A stretch of DNA of 64,000 nucleotides from Rheinheimera sp. A13L (GTDB lineage Bacteria > Pseudomonadota > Gammaproteobacteria > Enterobacterales > Alteromonadaceae). Shown here piece by piece: positions 8,133 through 15,807 of this stretch. Position 1 is the stretch's first letter; every line of letters begins with the position of its first letter. A program made the translations under genes and the position numbers. Under the pieces are notes generated by a model. It saw only the letters and a program-made list of their open reading frames with translations. It was not told the DNA's origin and made no database searches. The stretch lies in NCBI RefSeq assembly GCF_000217935.1, contig NZ_AFHI01000003.1:1-64000 (forward strand), in the 5' to 3' direction.

Positions 8133-8867
8133 TCAAAAAGAGTATGGTTTTTTTACATCGAACTCTTTTATGTCGAAGTATATTTTTTTGCCCGACATTT
8201 TTTCATATGTTTTCTCTCTTCCCGGCAGCAGGTGATCAACTCTTACAGGAGTGCAGTTTAAGCCAGAGTTGTCGCAATATCTGATCATGTCGACAATCGC
8301 TGTCGAGTTGCCTTTGTTTGTTACTTTAATATTTGACTCACTTTCAATAACTTGGGTATCAAATTTTGTTTTTTCTGGATGGACCATTACTATGGTTCCA
8401 TAGCCGGCCATGATGCTAAAACCAGCATCTAGTTGTTTTTTATACTCTTCAGCTTCTTTTTCCGACAAATTAAACTGATCGTTAATATCTGGTGCTACCG
8501 GAATATAACGTACCCGGAAATAACGTTCTTTGTCACGATTCCCCATATACAATAGCCGTACAGTTTGGCTAGATCCTGCAGGAATTATTAAGCGAGCCGG
8601 GCTGGCAATTAAAGTGTCTGTTTGTTTGCTTACGTCCAGTATTTCGCCCGCTGCGACTTCACTACTTTTCCCGTTGCTCTCGTAGACAATTTCAGCTACA
8701 GATACTCGTACATAAGCGGTCGACGACCCCGAATTCATAATACGCTTTACCTCGGTTGTTTTGCTTGCCGCCACATAATCGTACATTGAACCTACATTAA
8801 GTTGTGGGGCTGCCAAAGCATGAACTGAGCTAAGAGTTATTCCAATAGCTACCAGAAGTTTGTGCAT
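8133..8867 (-). CDS. CS1-type periplasmic fimbrial chaperone (CfaA-like)
   Basis: A 244-residue secreted chaperone expected to cap pilin subunits in the periplasm and deliver them to the usher. The start at 8867 is set by the excellent AAAGGAGAACGAC-ATG and by the signal peptide MHKLLVAIGITLSSVHALAA; an upstream in-frame start would add 30 unlikely residues. The N-terminal half has the immunoglobulin-like pattern of pilus chaperones (YVRVSVAEI, then PARLIIPAGSSQTVRLLYMG, then RYFRVRYIPV). A C-terminal cysteine pair (CDNSGLNC) is present. No other chaperone gene is near the + strand usher, so this one must serve the whole locus if it is functional. Confidence 0.8.
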   Translation of the reverse strand: MHKLLVAIGITLSSVHALAAPQLNVGSMYDYVAASKTTEVKRIMNSGSSTAYVRVSVAEIVYESNGKSSEVAAGEILDVSKQTDTLIASPARLIIPAGSSQTVRLLYMGNRDKERYFRVRYIPVAPDINDQFNLSEKEAEEYKKQLDAGFSIMAGYGTIVMVHPEKTKFDTQVIESESNIKVTNKGNSTAIVDMIRYCDNSGLNCTPVRVDHLLPGREKTYEKMSGKKIYFDIKEFDVKKPYSF

Positions 8868-9000
8868 GTCGTTCTCCTTTAATAACAATTCTAAAAAATC
8901 AATACCTTTAAGGTACTTTAAGGGTGTGAGCATAGCTATCAGATTCCTCTGATTCAAGTTATCCGTAATGTTTCACAACCTCTGAGATTTTTACAAGAAA

Positions 9001-9777
9001 TTATAACAGTAGCCCTTTGGCTTTTAGAGAATGGATTGCAATTTGTGGTAGTAAGGTTAAGTTTTCGCCTGATTTTGTGGTGGCAACAACTGTAAAAAAC
9101 CAAATATCACTTTTGGTTGTTAAATATCCAATGTGCCAACCCAGGTCTGGATAAATCGTTTTGATCCAAGCGGTTTGATAATAAAGCTGATAAGTATCCG
9201 TTTTTTCTGCAAGTATCAATTGTTCTACTAAAGAGAAATTACCGAACTGGAAAGGTAATTTTTTTTTGTAAAAACTTTTCAGAAAACTGACTTGTTCGTA
9301 GCTATTGATCTGTAGGTTGCCGTTAAACCAGAACTCGGTACCTGTACTAATGTTGTCTAGGTGTCCGTACTTTGACGCTTCAAGGTACTTGACGTAATTT
9401 ATTGTTCCAACATTTTTGGTGAGTTGATCCAGGTGGTAACAATCTGACGTCCTACGACCTGCTTGCTTGGTTATTTGTCGATTTAACCAACGTTTTTCCG
9501 TACATGTTTTATTTTTCCAAATGAAGCCGCTTTGTTCTGGCGTAATAATGGTTTCCTCCAGAAGAATTAGCATGTTCAGTATTTTGAAAGTTGCAGCAGG
9601 AGGCAGTGGCTGAGAAGCTTTTCGCGAGTTATGGATATAGGTTTTTCCAGAATGAAGAGATGACAGTACCATAGCTCCTTCGATGCCGTGAGCAGAAAAA
9701 ATACTGGCAATTTGTTGATCGTTGGCTGAAACGAAGCAAATAGACTGAATTGCGATTAGAAAAAATACTTTTTTCAA
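9001..9777 (-). CDS. class D (OXA-type) beta-lactamase homologue lacking catalytic residues
   Basis: A 258-residue secreted protein of the class D beta-lactamase / penicillin-binding transpeptidase fold. It has a signal peptide (MKKVFFLIAIQSICFVSA) and a TTG start behind AGAGGA. The family landmarks align but are degenerate. PAATFKILN replaces PASTFKIPN, so the nucleophilic Ser is Ala (GCA codon) while the Lys is kept. The SxV box is SDC. The YGN box reads YGH. FWFNGNLQIN is retained. The KTG box reads QTA (YYQTAWIK). Length and fold signature (IGWxxG-like LGWHIGYL) are otherwise normal and the frame is intact, which argues for a retained non-catalytic protein rather than fresh decay. It sits next to the fimbrial chaperone but a functional link is unproven. 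Confidence 0.7.
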   Translation of the reverse strand: MKKVFFLIAIQSICFVSANDQQIASIFSAHGIEGAMVLSSLHSGKTYIHNSRKASQPLPPAATFKILNMLILLEETIITPEQSGFIWKNKTCTEKRWLNRQITKQAGRRTSDCYHLDQLTKNVGTINYVKYLEASKYGHLDNISTGTEFWFNGNLQINSYEQVSFLKSFYKKKLPFQFGNFSLVEQLILAEKTDTYQLYYQTAWIKTIYPDLGWHIGYLTTKSDIWFFTVVATTKSGENLTLLPQIAIHSLKAKGLLL

Positions 9778-10021
9778 TAAATCCTCTTTGCGGAAACTTC
9801 GTGCTTTACTATCTGCGCTAGTTTTTCATCTTTGTTATCGTTTGGTCATCAGACTAATCTGGTTCTAAATGGAAGCTTCAATGCATGGGCTAAAAAGTGT
9901 GCACGTTTTTCACAAAAAATTAGCATGCAGTAATTTTTTACTTGTCTGGCAGCTGATATAAAGGTAAATAGTTGGCCCAATTTTTAGCGATGATTCGCGA
10001 CAAAACGCGACAGGACAAATC
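9778..10021. promoter_or_regulatory. divergent promoter region
   Basis: A 244-base gap between the - strand class D homologue and the + strand deaminase. It must hold promoters for both. AGAGGA precedes the TTG start on the left and AGGA precedes the ATG on the right. I see no distinctive operator. Confidence 0.35.
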
Positions 10022-10618
10022 ATGAAAGAGCGTATTGGCTTTATTAACCAGCCGGGCAGTGCTGTAACAGTGGAGTTACCAGACTGGGTAGCCACTTTTG
10101 TTGACTGGCAAAAAACCTATCACAATGACGATGAAAAAATGGCTCTGGCCATTGAATTGTCAAAACAAAATGTAGAGCGTGGCACGGGGGGCCCTTTTGG
10201 TACTGCTATTTTTGATCGGGTTTCAGGTCAGCTGTTAGGGGTAGGGGTCAACCGTGTGGTGCCTTTGACTAATTCCACCTTACATGGCGAAACTGTGGCT
10301 ATTATGATGGCCGAAAAAGCTTTGGGTTCTTTTACTCTGGCCACAGACAGTGGCCGTGAACTGTTTACCTCTTGTGAGCCTTGTGCCATGTGTATGGGGG
10401 CGGTGCTCTGGAGTGGCGTCAATCGTATGGTCTGTGCTGGTGCTGCTGAAGATGCCAGAGCTATTGGTTTTGACGAAGGCCCGGTATTTGAGCAGTCGTA
10501 TCAGTATTTAGCAGATGCCGGTATGGAAGTGGTGCGTCAGTTTAAGCGTGCAGATGCCAAAGCAGTGCTGGATTATTACAAAAACTCCGGTGGCCGTATT
10601 TATAACGGCCGCGATTAA
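10022..10618 (+). CDS. nucleoside/nucleobase deaminase (cytidine deaminase superfamily)
   Basis: A 198-residue cytosolic zinc hydrolase. The zinc and proton-shuttle motifs are intact: HGE at residues 88-90 and CEPCAMC with Cys121 and Cys124. The GGPFG and TNSTLHGE context and the C-terminal Tyr-rich segment (QYLADAGMEVV...) fit the guanine deaminase / tRNA-adenosine-deaminase-like branch (GuaD/TadA type) more than cytidine deaminase proper. The ATG has AGGA eight bases upstream. A DUF1543 gene follows after 13 bases, probably in one transcript. The exact substrate cannot be told from sequence alone. Confidence 0.8.
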   Translation: MKERIGFINQPGSAVTVELPDWVATFVDWQKTYHNDDEKMALAIELSKQNVERGTGGPFGTAIFDRVSGQLLGVGVNRVVPLTNSTLHGETVAIMMAEKALGSFTLATDSGRELFTSCEPCAMCMGAVLWSGVNRMVCAGAAEDARAIGFDEGPVFEQSYQYLADAGMEVVRQFKRADAKAVLDYYKNSGGRIYNGRD

Positions 10619-10631
10619 AAGGGAATTTGAA

Positions 10632-11126
10632 GTGTTATTTGTAGTGATGTTAGGTGGAAAACACCCTAAAGCAAAAATTGAAGTCCATGATGTGGCTTTT
10701 GTTACTGGCGACAGCATTGAAGATTGCTATCCGCAGGTACGCGAGCAGTGGTTTGGCACTATGGCGGGTATGCATATCGATTCCTGGATGCAAGTGGATG
10801 GAATAGAAGGCTATCAGCTGCGGTTTTCTGAACAAGCACCTGCTGCAGATGAATTGCGGTTGTTTTTCATTAATTTAGGCGGCTACTTGCCTGGTGCTTT
10901 TGGTGAAGATCATCATTACCTGCTGGTCACAGCCAAAGACAAAGCCGAAGCTAAACAAAAGGGTAAAGCATACCTGCCCAAAGGCTGGGATAAACCTCAC
11001 ACCGATGCTGTAGTGGATGTAGATGACTGTATTGCTATTGATCAGGTAGGAGGCCGTTATGTACGGCTGGTTCTGGCTGAGCACAAAGACATAGTTTATC
11101 AGTCGGATTATATTATTTTGGGTTGA
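10632..11126 (+). CDS. DUF1543 domain protein
   Basis: A 164-residue protein of the DUF1543 family: opening LFVVMLGGKHPKAKIEVHD, two related halves (the second around HYLLVTAKDKAEAKQKGK), no signal or membrane segment. Function unknown. GTG at 10632 is the likely start because AAAAGGGAA lies just upstream and the conserved N-terminus begins there; the frame is open further upstream but only over the end of the deaminase gene. It ends at a shared hairpin with the convergent response-regulator gene. Confidence 0.75.
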   Translation: MLFVVMLGGKHPKAKIEVHDVAFVTGDSIEDCYPQVREQWFGTMAGMHIDSWMQVDGIEGYQLRFSEQAPAADELRLFFINLGGYLPGAFGEDHHYLLVTAKDKAEAKQKGKAYLPKGWDKPHTDAVVDVDDCIAIDQVGGRYVRLVLAEHKDIVYQSDYIILG

Positions 11127-11130
11127 TAAC

Positions 11131-11158
11131 AAAGGTCAGAGCTAAAGCTCTGACCTTT
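11131..11158. terminator. bidirectional terminator
   Basis: AAAGGTCAGAGCT (11131-11143) and AGCTCTGACCTTT (11146-11158) are perfect complements, A-rich on one side and T-rich on the other, placed between two convergent genes. It can terminate both. Confidence 0.8.
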
Positions 11159-12789
11159 TACAACTGCACCGAAGACAAACCCGGCTGGGTTTTCTTTAAA
11201 GTGGAGACGTATTTTTCAAAACGTTCTTGCTCACTTTTATCCAACTGATTTTGCCGAAGCACCCGGGCTGCATTACGGGCGTAGTTGATGGCTTCGCCTG
11301 TGACTCCTGCGCTTTTACTCATGGCCTGCAGCAAATTCAGCGCTATCACCGGATTGGTGGGCATAAAGTCGAAGGTTTCACAAAACAGCGACACGGCGCG
11401 GCCATACTGGCCCATACGGTAGGCGTCTGAGGCTTCGGTATTAATTTGTTTGATCTGCTGTTTTAAGCCTTCGTGTTTGTCCTGTTCCAGTTGCAACATA
11501 ATGCGCTGAGTTTCGGTCAGGAAATCATCGTCATACAACATGGTTTTTAAGCGGTCGATACAAAGCTGGCTGGAATATAAATCACCCAGTTCAAAAAAAG
11601 CTTTGGCTGCATCCATACAGCTGTCGATGGTCAGATCATCCAGGGGTAAGTCCTGAATTTGCTGCATTAATTCGCGGCCTTCTTTGATGGCTCCACGGCA
11701 ACTGCTCATGCGGCTGCGTAAGATCACGGTTTCCCGCTTCAGCGCATCTACGTTAAAGCGTTTATGCAAAGCGTCCAGCAACTTGCCTGCATTTTGCAGA
11801 ATAACAGCTTTATCCAGCACAGATGCACCTTTAGCCTGATCGACCAAAGCGCGGGCATGGTTCAGATAATTATCAGCTGTATCGTCTATAGAATGACGGG
11901 CCCCCTGAACTATTTTGCCGGCAATGCGGGCAGCTATATCGGTATGGCCCAAAATGGCACATAAATTACTTAAGGTTTTTTGGCGGCTGACGTTTTTAGG
12001 GGACAATGTGGCGGCTTTTGTTAAGGTTTCAAAAGCCAACTGATAACGGCCATGGCGCACATATAAACGGGATAACCAATCCAAAGCTTCCACTTTAGTA
12101 TCGCCAAACTGAGTCAAATCAGCCAGTTCCAGTTCGGTATCTTCCCAGCGCTCCAGATAAAAACAGCTTAAGGCATGGCCCAGACGCGCCCAGCTATAGG
12201 CTTTTTGTTGCAGCACTTTTTGGTAAAAGACTTCAGCTTTATCGTATTGCCCCAATTTCAGCAGCAGTTCGCCTTTCAGTCGCATGGCTTGCAATGCATA
12301 GTCTGGTTTGGTACGCATCACCAGATCGCATTCACGTGAGGCTTCGGCGTAGTCTTGCTCAAACAAGCGGAAAAATACTTTACGTAATTCAATGCGGTGC
12401 CTGATGGCTCTGTGGATGCGCTCTTCCAATGCAGGTGCGGTAAAAGGTTTCAGCAGATAGTCATCAGGTTGCAGCTCAATCACACCATGCACTATCTGGC
12501 TTTGGCCTTCGGCGCTAATGACGATAAAACAGCAGAGCGGGGCCAGCAGTTGTTGTTTTTTTAAGGCTTCAAATAACTGATAACCGTCTTTGCAGTCACC
12601 GAGGTTAAAGTCACACAAAATAAAATCGAAGGGCATATCTATACATTTCTGCATAGCTTCGCCTGCGTCTTTGGCCAGATGAATAGCCTCAAACCCCATT
12701 TGTTGTAACATTCCTTTTACAGTGGCCCGGACGGGCGCACAGTCATCAATGACCAAGACTTTTTTACAACGAAAAAATGACTGGTCCAT
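11158..12789 (-). CDS. response regulator with C-terminal TPR-like repeats
   Basis: A 543-residue cytosolic protein. Residues about 8-130 are a CheY-type receiver domain with the acidic pair Asp15-Asp16, phospho-acceptor Asp60 (in LCDFNLGD), Ser92 and Lys114 (YLLKPF). The remainder is helical with tetratricopeptide-like pairs (for example YDKAEVFYQKVLQQKAYSW and RYQLAFETLTKAATLSP). No DNA-binding or enzymatic output domain is present, so output is presumably by protein-protein contact. No histidine kinase is adjacent. It stands alone on the - strand. Confidence 0.8.
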   Translation of the reverse strand: MDQSFFRCKKVLVIDDCAPVRATVKGMLQQMGFEAIHLAKDAGEAMQKCIDMPFDFILCDFNLGDCKDGYQLFEALKKQQLLAPLCCFIVISAEGQSQIVHGVIELQPDDYLLKPFTAPALEERIHRAIRHRIELRKVFFRLFEQDYAEASRECDLVMRTKPDYALQAMRLKGELLLKLGQYDKAEVFYQKVLQQKAYSWARLGHALSCFYLERWEDTELELADLTQFGDTKVEALDWLSRLYVRHGRYQLAFETLTKAATLSPKNVSRQKTLSNLCAILGHTDIAARIAGKIVQGARHSIDDTADNYLNHARALVDQAKGASVLDKAVILQNAGKLLDALHKRFNVDALKRETVILRSRMSSCRGAIKEGRELMQQIQDLPLDDLTIDSCMDAAKAFFELGDLYSSQLCIDRLKTMLYDDDFLTETQRIMLQLEQDKHEGLKQQIKQINTEASDAYRMGQYGRAVSLFCETFDFMPTNPVIALNLLQAMSKSAGVTGEAINYARNAARVLRQNQLDKSEQERFEKYVSTLKKTQPGLSSVQL

Positions 12790-13119
12790 AACGGTTTAAC
12801 TCTTATTATTGCGTTTAACTGCTGATTTGTAGCGACGAAATTATGGGGCGCATACTAAATAGCCAAATTCATTTTGTAAAGTATGTTTTTTATATGTTAA
12901 CCATGATTAATTGCTGCTTCACTCTAAAGATAGCAGAAAGATCCTATAACTCATCACCTTAGCCTGAATCTCCTCTGCGTGAATTATTTTGTACAAAAAA
13001 GAAGATGAACCAGGATTGCCATTGCAGTATTTTTTATCGGAACTTAAATGTCTGATTTGCTCTGTTCGTACTTGTGGCATAATAAAACCGTTCTGTAGGC
13101 AGTTTAAGGTTGTACCTCT
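12790..13119. promoter_or_regulatory. divergent intergenic region
   Basis: A 330-base gap between the response regulator (-) and endonuclease I (+). Short open frames here have no support. It is AT-rich and presumably holds both promoters; I see no recognisable operator or repeat. Confidence 0.3.
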
Positions 13120-14076
13120 TTGTTTAAATTCATATTTTCCTTTGCATTTTTTATTGTTTGGACAGTGGCTGCTGCGCCTGCCAACTTTGACTCCGCCAAA
13201 AAACTAGCTAGCCGTATCTATGCACCTGAAAAACAAGAATTTTATTGTGGATGCGATATTCGTTGGCAAGCAGGCAAAGGTATTCCTGATCTGAAAGCCT
13301 GTGGTTACCAAATTCGGAAAAATGGCCCCAGAGCCAGCCGTATTGAATGGGAGCATGTGATGCCCGCCCAGCAATTTGGCTCCCCTTTGTCCTGCTGGAG
13401 AAAGGGCGGGCGTGAGCAATGTGGCAAAACAGATAGCTTGTTTAAACAAATGGAAGCCGATTTATTTAATCTCAAACCTGCAATAGGTGAAGTGAACGGT
13501 GACAGAGCGCATTATCGTTTTGCACTTTTGCCACCCCAAACACCACAATATGGCTCCTGTGAAGTGAAAGTGGACTTTAAAAGCCGGCAAGTCGAACCAA
13601 GACCCCAAATTCGCGGCGATATAGCCCGTATTCATTTTTACATGGCCGACAAATACAACATTCATTTATCAAAAGCCCAGCAACAGCTTTTTATGGCCTG
13701 GCATCAGCAGGACCCTGTCGATGACACTGAACTTAAGCTGCAACAACGTATTGCTCAGCATATGGGGCATGGCAATGACTTTGTCACAGGAAAAAAAGTC
13801 TGGCAGCTGGATTACAAAGCCTCGGGTTTTGGCCTGAATACACAAGCTCAGGCAAGTCAAATTGCGGCTGTAGCACCAGTTCAGACAGAGCAAGCCTCAG
13901 GTCAGGTGCTCGGCAATAAACGCAGCAAGTTGTATCACTTAAGTCATTGCAGTGGTTATCGTCAGGTGTCAGAGCGCAATCAACAATGGTTTGAAACAGA
14001 ACAACAAGCGCTGAACGCAGGCTTTAAAAGAGCAGGTAATTGCAGTGCAGAAACCTCCATAGGCGCTGAAGACTAA
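13120..14076 (+). CDS. secreted endonuclease I family nuclease with C-terminal Ada-like metal-binding domain
   Basis: A 318-residue product with a signal peptide (FIFSFAFFIVWTVAAAPA) followed by an endonuclease I (EndA/Vvn) domain. The beta-beta-alpha-metal core is visible as RIEWEHVMPA and DLFNLKPAIGEVNGDRAHYRF. Eight or so cysteines (CGC, ACGYQI, SCWRKG, GSCEVK) suit a disulphide-bonded periplasmic enzyme. It is longer than the usual 230-250 residues: after about residue 265 it adds a segment GNKRSKLYHLSHC..Y...FETEQQALNAGFKRAGNC. This resembles the small Ada-like metal-binding or nuclease-associated domain. The start is a TTG at 13120 because no ATG fits the signal peptide; AAGG lies about 12 bases upstream. 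Confidence 0.8.
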   Translation: MFKFIFSFAFFIVWTVAAAPANFDSAKKLASRIYAPEKQEFYCGCDIRWQAGKGIPDLKACGYQIRKNGPRASRIEWEHVMPAQQFGSPLSCWRKGGREQCGKTDSLFKQMEADLFNLKPAIGEVNGDRAHYRFALLPPQTPQYGSCEVKVDFKSRQVEPRPQIRGDIARIHFYMADKYNIHLSKAQQQLFMAWHQQDPVDDTELKLQQRIAQHMGHGNDFVTGKKVWQLDYKASGFGLNTQAQASQIAAVAPVQTEQASGQVLGNKRSKLYHLSHCSGYRQVSERNQQWFETEQQALNAGFKRAGNCSAETSIGAED

Positions 14077-14174
14077 ACTCTTATTCTGGCAAAACTAACG
14101 CAGAGCAACTTGCGTCTGCGAGGTAGTTCGCGGTACAACCTTGAGCAATAAGTTTATTGATCAGGGATTTCTTT

Positions 14175-15209
14175 ATGCGTCGCTCCATCAGCTTTTTAGC
14201 CTTGTGCTGTTTTTCCGCATTAGCTTCGGCCAACCAGGCCACAACTCCAATAGCCATAGTGATCCATGGTGGTGCCGGTACCATCAACAAAAGCCAGATG
14301 ACAGAAGCGCAGGAGCAGGCCTACCACGCCACCTTAAAACATGCAGTAGAAACAGGTTATGCCGTGCTGGAAAAAGGTGGCAGTAGCGTGGATGCAGTCA
14401 CAGCTGCTGTGCTGATTATGGAAGACTCGCCGCTGTTTAACGCTGGTAAAGGTTCGGTTTATACCTATGACGAAGGTCATGAACTGGATGCCTCTATTAT
14501 GCGGGGTGACAACCTGATGGCTGGCGCTGCTTCGGGAGTCACAGTGGTGAAGAACCCTGTATTGCTGGCCCGCGCTGTGATGGAAAAGTCCGAGCATGTG
14601 ATGCTCTCCGGTGCTGGTGCTGAGCAATTTGCCAAAGAGCAGGGGCTGGAACTGGTTGAAAACTCCTATTTTGATACCGAATTTCGTTATGACGCTTTAA
14701 AAAAAGCTAAACAAAGTATGCAAAAATTGCCACATCAGGCACAAAATTACCGCTTAAAGACACCATGGCAGGCTGAATGGAATATGGGCACTGTAGGCGC
14801 TGTGGCAATGGATCGCAGTGGTTTATTAACTGCAGCGACTTCCACTGGTGGCATGACAGCCAAACGTTATGGCCGTATTGGTGATGCACCTATTATTGGT
14901 GCAGGTAACTTTGCAGACAATAGCAGTTGTGCTGTGTCGGCCACTGGTCATGGTGAGTTTTTTATCCGCTACCGTGTGGCTTCGGATATTTGTGCCAGGG
15001 TGAAGTATCAGGGCATCAGTGCTGATAAAGCGGCTGATCAGGTGATACAGCAGGAATTAGCCAAAGTAGGTGGCACTGGAGGTGTGATCCTGATTGACCA
15101 CAAAGGAAAAGTCGGCTGGAGCTTTAATACCGAAGGCATGTACAGAGCGAAAAAAACTGAAGGCGAAGCCACAATCAGTGAAATTTTTAAAGAGAGTTCA
15201 ACCAAGTAG
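14175..15209 (+). CDS. isoaspartyl peptidase / L-asparaginase (Ntn-hydrolase, type 2)
   Basis: A 344-residue secreted N-terminal-nucleophile hydrolase that removes isoaspartyl residues or hydrolyses asparagine. A signal peptide (MRRSISFLALCCFSALASA) is followed by the family opening IAIVIHGGAGTI. Further motifs are GSSVDAVTAAV..MEDSPLFNAGKGSV, and WNMGTVGAVAMD, whose Thr is the autoproteolysis site and new N-terminal nucleophile of the beta subunit. TSTGGMTAKRYGRIGDAPIIGAG follows. ATG 14175 has AGGGA ten bases upstream; an in-frame codon 18 bases earlier would disrupt the signal peptide. Exported versions process extracellular peptides or asparagine. Confidence 0.85.
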   Translation: MRRSISFLALCCFSALASANQATTPIAIVIHGGAGTINKSQMTEAQEQAYHATLKHAVETGYAVLEKGGSSVDAVTAAVLIMEDSPLFNAGKGSVYTYDEGHELDASIMRGDNLMAGAASGVTVVKNPVLLARAVMEKSEHVMLSGAGAEQFAKEQGLELVENSYFDTEFRYDALKKAKQSMQKLPHQAQNYRLKTPWQAEWNMGTVGAVAMDRSGLLTAATSTGGMTAKRYGRIGDAPIIGAGNFADNSSCAVSATGHGEFFIRYRVASDICARVKYQGISADKAADQVIQQELAKVGGTGGVILIDHKGKVGWSFNTEGMYRAKKTEGEATISEIFKESSTK

Positions 15210-15264
15210 CCTGAGCTGGTCTAAGCTTAAGGTGTTGTGAAAATACGACGTTTTTGAGGGGCTT

Positions 15265-15684
15265 ATGGACTTATTAAAAATTTCCGATCATATGAATCGT
15301 CACCCTGTGACCTTTACCGAAGAGATGTCAGTGGAAGAGGCGGTAAATAAACTGATCCTCGCTGAACAACTGGGTGGACCTGTGATCAACAAAGAAAAAA
15401 AAGTGATTGGTTTTGTCTCTGAGCAGGATTGTCTGTCCAGAATGTTATCCGGTACTTATCATTTACAGCAGGCTGCTTCAGTCAAAGATGTGATGCGCAG
15501 AGAAGTGCTGACGGTCAAGTCTTACCACGGCATAGTAGATTTAGCTCAAACCATGCTGATGTCCAAACCTAAGGTATACCCTGTGGTGGATGACGATGGT
15601 TATCTGCTGGGCGTGATTAGCAGAACAGATGTATTGAGAGCCATCGATCTGGAATTGCACTCCCATTACAAAGCTGTGAGTTAA
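15265..15684 (+). CDS. CBS-pair domain protein
   Basis: A 139-residue cytosolic protein made of two CBS domains and nothing else: first around residues 5-65 (PVTFTEEMSVEEAVNKL, VINKEKKVIGFVSEQD), second around 70-130 (VKDVMRREVLTVKS, YPVVDDDGYLLGVISRTDVLRAI). Such proteins bind adenine nucleotides and regulate partners. The partner is unknown. Confidence 0.85.
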   Translation: MDLLKISDHMNRHPVTFTEEMSVEEAVNKLILAEQLGGPVINKEKKVIGFVSEQDCLSRMLSGTYHLQQAASVKDVMRREVLTVKSYHGIVDLAQTMLMSKPKVYPVVDDDGYLLGVISRTDVLRAIDLELHSHYKAVS

Positions 15685-15701
15685 TCGATTTTACGCTGAG
15701 C

Positions 15702-15722
15702 GGGCGGGTACAAGACCCGCCC
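15702..15722. repeat. REP-like palindrome
   Basis: GGGCGGGT (15702-15709) and ACCCGCCC (15715-15722) form a GC-rich hairpin followed by CTACAGG. A related palindrome with the same flanking CCTGCA/CCTACA lies at 31385-31405, so this is probably a dispersed intergenic repeat. Confidence 0.5.
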
Positions 15723-15748
15723 CTACAGGTCTCACTGTTGAAGTTGCA

Positions 15749-15779
15749 GTAAAAGCACCGTTTTAAGCGGTGCTTTTAC
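15749..15779 (+). terminator. rho-independent terminator after the CBS gene
   Basis: GTAAAAGCACCG (15749-15760) and CGGTGCTTTTAC (15768-15779) are perfectly complementary with a 7-base loop. Its T-rich right arm makes it a good intrinsic terminator. Confidence 0.75.
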
Positions 15780-15807
15780 TGGATCTCAAGCCCCTGAACT
15801 TGGTAGC

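Noticed and set aside
10875-11132. - strand frame over the DUF1543 gene
   Set aside because: Shadow of the + strand gene, which has family matches and a ribosome binding site.
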